Positions 32,150-35,230 of a DNA stretch of 35,230 bases are shown piece by piece. The stretch comes from Plakobranchus ocellatus (Eukaryota; Mollusca; Gastropoda; Plakobranchidae): assembly GCA_019648995.1 (NCBI GenBank), contig BLXT01007044.1:1800082-1835311 (forward strand), read 5' to 3'. The notes beneath the pieces are model-generated. The model did not search any database, had not been told where the DNA came from, and saw only the letters and a program-made list of their open reading frames with translations. How positions within the stretch are numbered: the first letter of the stretch is position 1; the number at the start of each line of letters is the position of its first letter. Made by a program: the position numbers and the translations under genes.

Positions 32150-33325
32150 AATGTGTATTCTTCTCTCCTTTCCCGTCTACATTAATTTTGTCGCACTCTA
32201 GAGGCATGTCTGCTTTAATCTTCACATTTTGACTCATTTTTAGTCGTACCTGCTTTAATGTTACCATTTTTTTTCCTTTGTGCGCAATTATCTTTAAATT
32301 TATATATTTTATTATACTGCTAACGTTTTTTTTAAACACTCTTCATCACTTCTAAATTCTTAAAGTGCTTGCCTGACTTTTGACTTTACCGTTTTTATGT
32401 TCACACTTCTGGCTTATGATATGATTTACTGGCTAGCTTTGTGTGCAAGGTATTTTCTGTTCAAACTTCTGGCTTAGCTGTATGCACATTGGTTCCTTAT
32501 TGTAATCACTTTTGGCTTAGGTATATCCATCGCTTATTTTCTACTCGCATTTCTAATTTAGCTGTGATTGCCTTTGCTTTACTGTTAATATTTTTGCTTT
32601 TGCTTAACTATTAATACCTCTGGCCTGCTTGTTTAGACATCTTTGTTTTTTCTGTTGACACTTCTGGCCGTGCTGTAATCGCATAAGTCTGTGGTCTGAA
32701 GGCGTCTCTCTTTCTTCAATAACACCTCTGTTGTGTAGGTGCTGTGTCTTCTGTTCACAATTCTTGCCTATCTGTGCGGGCTTCTCCTTTCTTCTTTTCA
32801 CCCATCTGGCCTAGGTATGAAGGCTCTCTGTTTTTCTGTTCGAATGTCGGGCCAAGCTTTTTAGGCGCCCAAATTCACATATCTAGCTTATCTATGTAGG
32901 CGACTCTGATTTATTGTTCAAAACTCTGTCCTAACTGTGAAGGCATCACAGCTTTTCTTTTTAAGTTTTTAGCCTAGCTGCTGGCTTAGCTGTGCAGATG
33001 TATCTCTTTTTCTGTTAACTCTTCTGGCCTAGCTGTGTAGCACCACTGCATTACTATAAACACTTATGGTTAGATGTGAAGACGTTGTTTATTCTATTCA
33101 CAATTCTCGCTTAGCTATGCAAGCGTCTCTATTTTTCTCTTTATACTGTACAGTTGCTGAGCTAGCTGTGTGCGCATCCAGTCTTTTCTGATAATGTCTC
33201 TTCCTATCTGTGTGGATATGTCTGATTTTACATAATTATTTCTAACCTTGCAGGGAAGGCACTGCTTTTCCTTTTGACAAGTTAGCCTCACTTTATAGAC
33301 ATGTCTTTTTTTTCTTGTTCGGACC
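32150..33325 (+). repeat. Highly degenerate minisatellite (about 45-50 bp unit)
   Basis: Repeated pattern TTTTCTGTT, a short A/C block, CTTCTGGCCTAGCTGTGTAG, then GCGTCTCT. Clear units lie around 32407, 32468, 32664 and 33019, with weaker ones between. Strongly diverged and variable in spacing. Inside the presumed intron after exon i. Minus-strand frames at 32604-32801 and 33115-33417 are products of the repeat. Confidence 0.7.
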
Positions 33326-33659
33326 TTTGATCTAGACTGATAGCTCCATAGCTCACATATTCTTCTTTGCGCCTTTCTCTTTTTCAGTAGAAAAATGGAA
33401 AAAAGAATACGAAACAAAACCTATAAAAAGAAATTTATATACCTAAGATGTATCATTCCAATAAAAATTTGGGACAAAAATATTTAGACTTTTTTATTTG
33501 CTGTTTAGATCTCGTCTACTTAGCTCTATGCGATCTCCTCAGGCGGACCACCTCTATTTCTGTAACCTCACCAAATGACACTAAACTCAAAATGTAATAG
33601 TTGAAAGTGTTTTTCAAAATTCTGCTCACTGTCTCTAATCTGAACTGTAGTGTTAGAAT

Positions 33660-34790
33660 AGATGGGGGTTACAACATCACAGGGTACAACAAACGACTGC
33701 ACAAGAAGGTCACACCAAATAGAAGGCAGAACACCGGGAATAGGCGACAGAAAACTTATATTATAATAATAATGTAATTATATGTAGAAGTAGAAAAGTC
33801 ACACAAAGAAGTAGACAGATAGATACGAGAGCCAAATATAAAATACACGCACGCAGGCGTGACAATAACTATTCCGAGTGCGTTACGTAATCTTATACAA
33901 TTAAATAAGGTAGAACCGTTAAATCCACTCACGAGGAAACTCTCCTCAAATTACTTCTTAGATTAAATTGTTACAATCAATAAATATAGTCAACAGGTAG
34001 GATCTTTTAGATAAAGTTTAAAGGTATAATTTACCAATTTAGTTCATAGATATAATCGACAAATTTAATTAATAGGTCCAATCTACAGATACAACAAATA
34101 ATTATAAATCTACAGATTTAACCAATAAATACAAAAGCCCACACTGTTCAACCGCACAAGCACACGCTTCCAAACACGATCCAGAGATGATTCCCGTCCG
34201 CGGAGCTTGCAGTAGAGTAGAAAATATAGTTCCAAACACAAGACAGTCAAATGTCCAAATAATGAAACGTCCCGGCACAATCTGGGTCCCGCTCAATAGT
34301 TCCTGACTTATACAGTACCAATAGTCCTACCCGTGTCCTTCAAGCTCTCCACTTACTTTCTCTGACTCCGACACACTGTTATTCACCAGACAGGTGACAC
34401 GCCCTTACGCGAGGGACGATAAGCACTAGTAACACAAGATAGAGTAGATCGTAGACCTGTCTGTATAGGTCCGCATAGGCACACTGCCTCAAGCATCAAA
34501 GATCAAAGGTTTAAACGTTGCCACCGATCTCGTTTCCAGTTTCACAGAAACATAAATTTTCAGACGATCAGTCTGGCTAGGCACACAGCCTCAGGAATAG
34601 AAATAAACGTAGGTTCACTCTGGTGGCAGATAAAATATTAGCTCCAGTCAGCGAGTCCGCTACAGTACACCAGGACCGTTCCGTGACTGTTCAGTTCGAG
34701 TGCTAAAATTGGAATGTCTGACCCAGGCAAAATCCCGCCGACTTGCAGCTCCACTCAGCCTGTGTCACCACGGGGTCTGAACTTCAAATC
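33660..34790 (-). mobile_element. Possible reverse-oriented LTR or non-autonomous element
   Basis: A block with more even base composition than the flanks. On the minus strand it shows a TATA-like TGTATAAGTCAGG (about 34300-34312), later AATAAA-type signals, and an end near TGATGTTGTAACCCCC (about 33670). It contains an internal imperfect repeat, AGGCACACTGCCTC / AGGCACACAGCCTC (34477, 34580). No coding domain and no second copy, so this stays tentative. Confidence 0.35.
34025..34102 (+). repeat. 26-bp degenerate tandem repeat, about 3 copies
   Basis: TATAATTTACCAATTTAG-type units begin at 34025, 34051 and 34077, with decreasing similarity. Confidence 0.5.
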
Positions 34791-34791
34791 A

Positions 34792-34821
34792 CTTCACACA
34801 CACACACACACACACACACAC
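34792..34821 (+). repeat. (CA)n microsatellite
   Basis: Pure CA run. Confidence 0.95.
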
Positions 34822-35147
34822 CAAACATTCAACCCTAACACAGCTAACATGAAAACATGATTACACCAGTCCTAACATGTAGTTTCAAGGTTTCTCTTCT
34901 CTTTCTTATCTGTTCTACCTTACTGACCCACCAGAATCTCTTTCTTTATAGCATCATCGATTCAATCAACATATGAACAACTGCTCCTATGTTTTTCTTC
35001 TCTCTCCTCTTTCTGCCCCCTTTTTTCTTCTTCTCCACCACCAAAAAACCTACTTCACCTCATCGTCGAGGTCGTCATCGTACTCCTGCTTATCCACTTC
35101 TGTCTCCCCTCCTCTCTTCCTCTTCCTCCTACTCCTCCTCTTCCTCC

Positions 35148-35151
35148 TCTA

Positions 35152-35230
<79 letters not shown>
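35148..35230 (+). repeat. (CAT)n microsatellite at the window edge
   Basis: Pure ATC/CAT run that continues past the last base. The 34.98-35.15 kb stretch before it is TC-rich. Confidence 0.96.

Noticed and set aside
33115-33417. 100-codon Lys/Arg-rich minus frame
   Set aside because: It arises within the degenerate minisatellite; no motif.

Overview
This is a gene-poor, AT-rich animal window: spliced exons, long introns, many simple repeats, and decayed RTE-like, Jockey/I-like and Ty3/Gypsy elements. The one host gene encodes a thioester-containing protein (alpha-2-macroglobulin/CD109/TEP family). Its form, together with the mix of RTE and Gypsy relics, suggests a lophotrochozoan, most likely a mollusc and perhaps a gastropod. 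That taxonomic call is inference. Short N runs (11406-11415, 23026-23031, 23334-23337) and homopolymer edges show a draft assembly.

Host gene. Nine consecutive exons on the + strand (13985-14148, 14456-14620, 17299-17357, 18173-18242, 23451-23567, 28120-28204, 29720-29825, 30444-30665, 31695-31913) join in one open frame with matching phases and GT-AG borders. They total 1207 nt, about 402 codons, and cover macroglobulin domains MG1 to about MG4, including the family signature QTDKPIYRPGE. The signal-peptide exon was not found, and the C-terminal half (bait region, thioester, receptor-binding domain) lies past the right edge. After the eighth exon is a tandem duplicate of that exon, killed by an in-frame stop and by loss of its donor site.

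Layout. 1-13.98 kb is upstream flank or first intron: an unclassified dispersed repeat (590-1200; inverted copy about 3400-3740), three minisatellites (47, 40 and 38 bp units), RTE-like LINE fragments (4.0-5.0 kb; 7.8-8.15 kb minus; 12.5-12.8 kb minus), a decayed Jockey/I-type LINE with RNase H (8.16-10.48 kb), and purine/pyrimidine tracts. From 13.98 to 31.91 kb the exons are separated by element-filled introns: an RTE copy with endonuclease and RT (15.64-17.10 kb), a Ty3/Gypsy element with degenerate LTRs (about 18.5-23.25 kb), a nested RTE copy carrying a dispersed repeat and a putative solo LTR (23.96-27.29 kb), another dispersed-repeat copy (27.3-27.86 kb), and an inverted RTE copy (28.28-28.99 kb). 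From 31.9 kb to the end is presumably the next intron, with a degenerate minisatellite, a possible reverse-oriented LTR and a (CAT)n array running off the edge.

I see no prokaryotic-type operon, CRISPR or defence system. The features most worth a second look are the dead tandem exon, the oppositely oriented RTE copies flanking exons of one pre-mRNA (possible circular RNA, exon skipping or RNA editing), the four-copy unclassified repeat, and the nested insertions.
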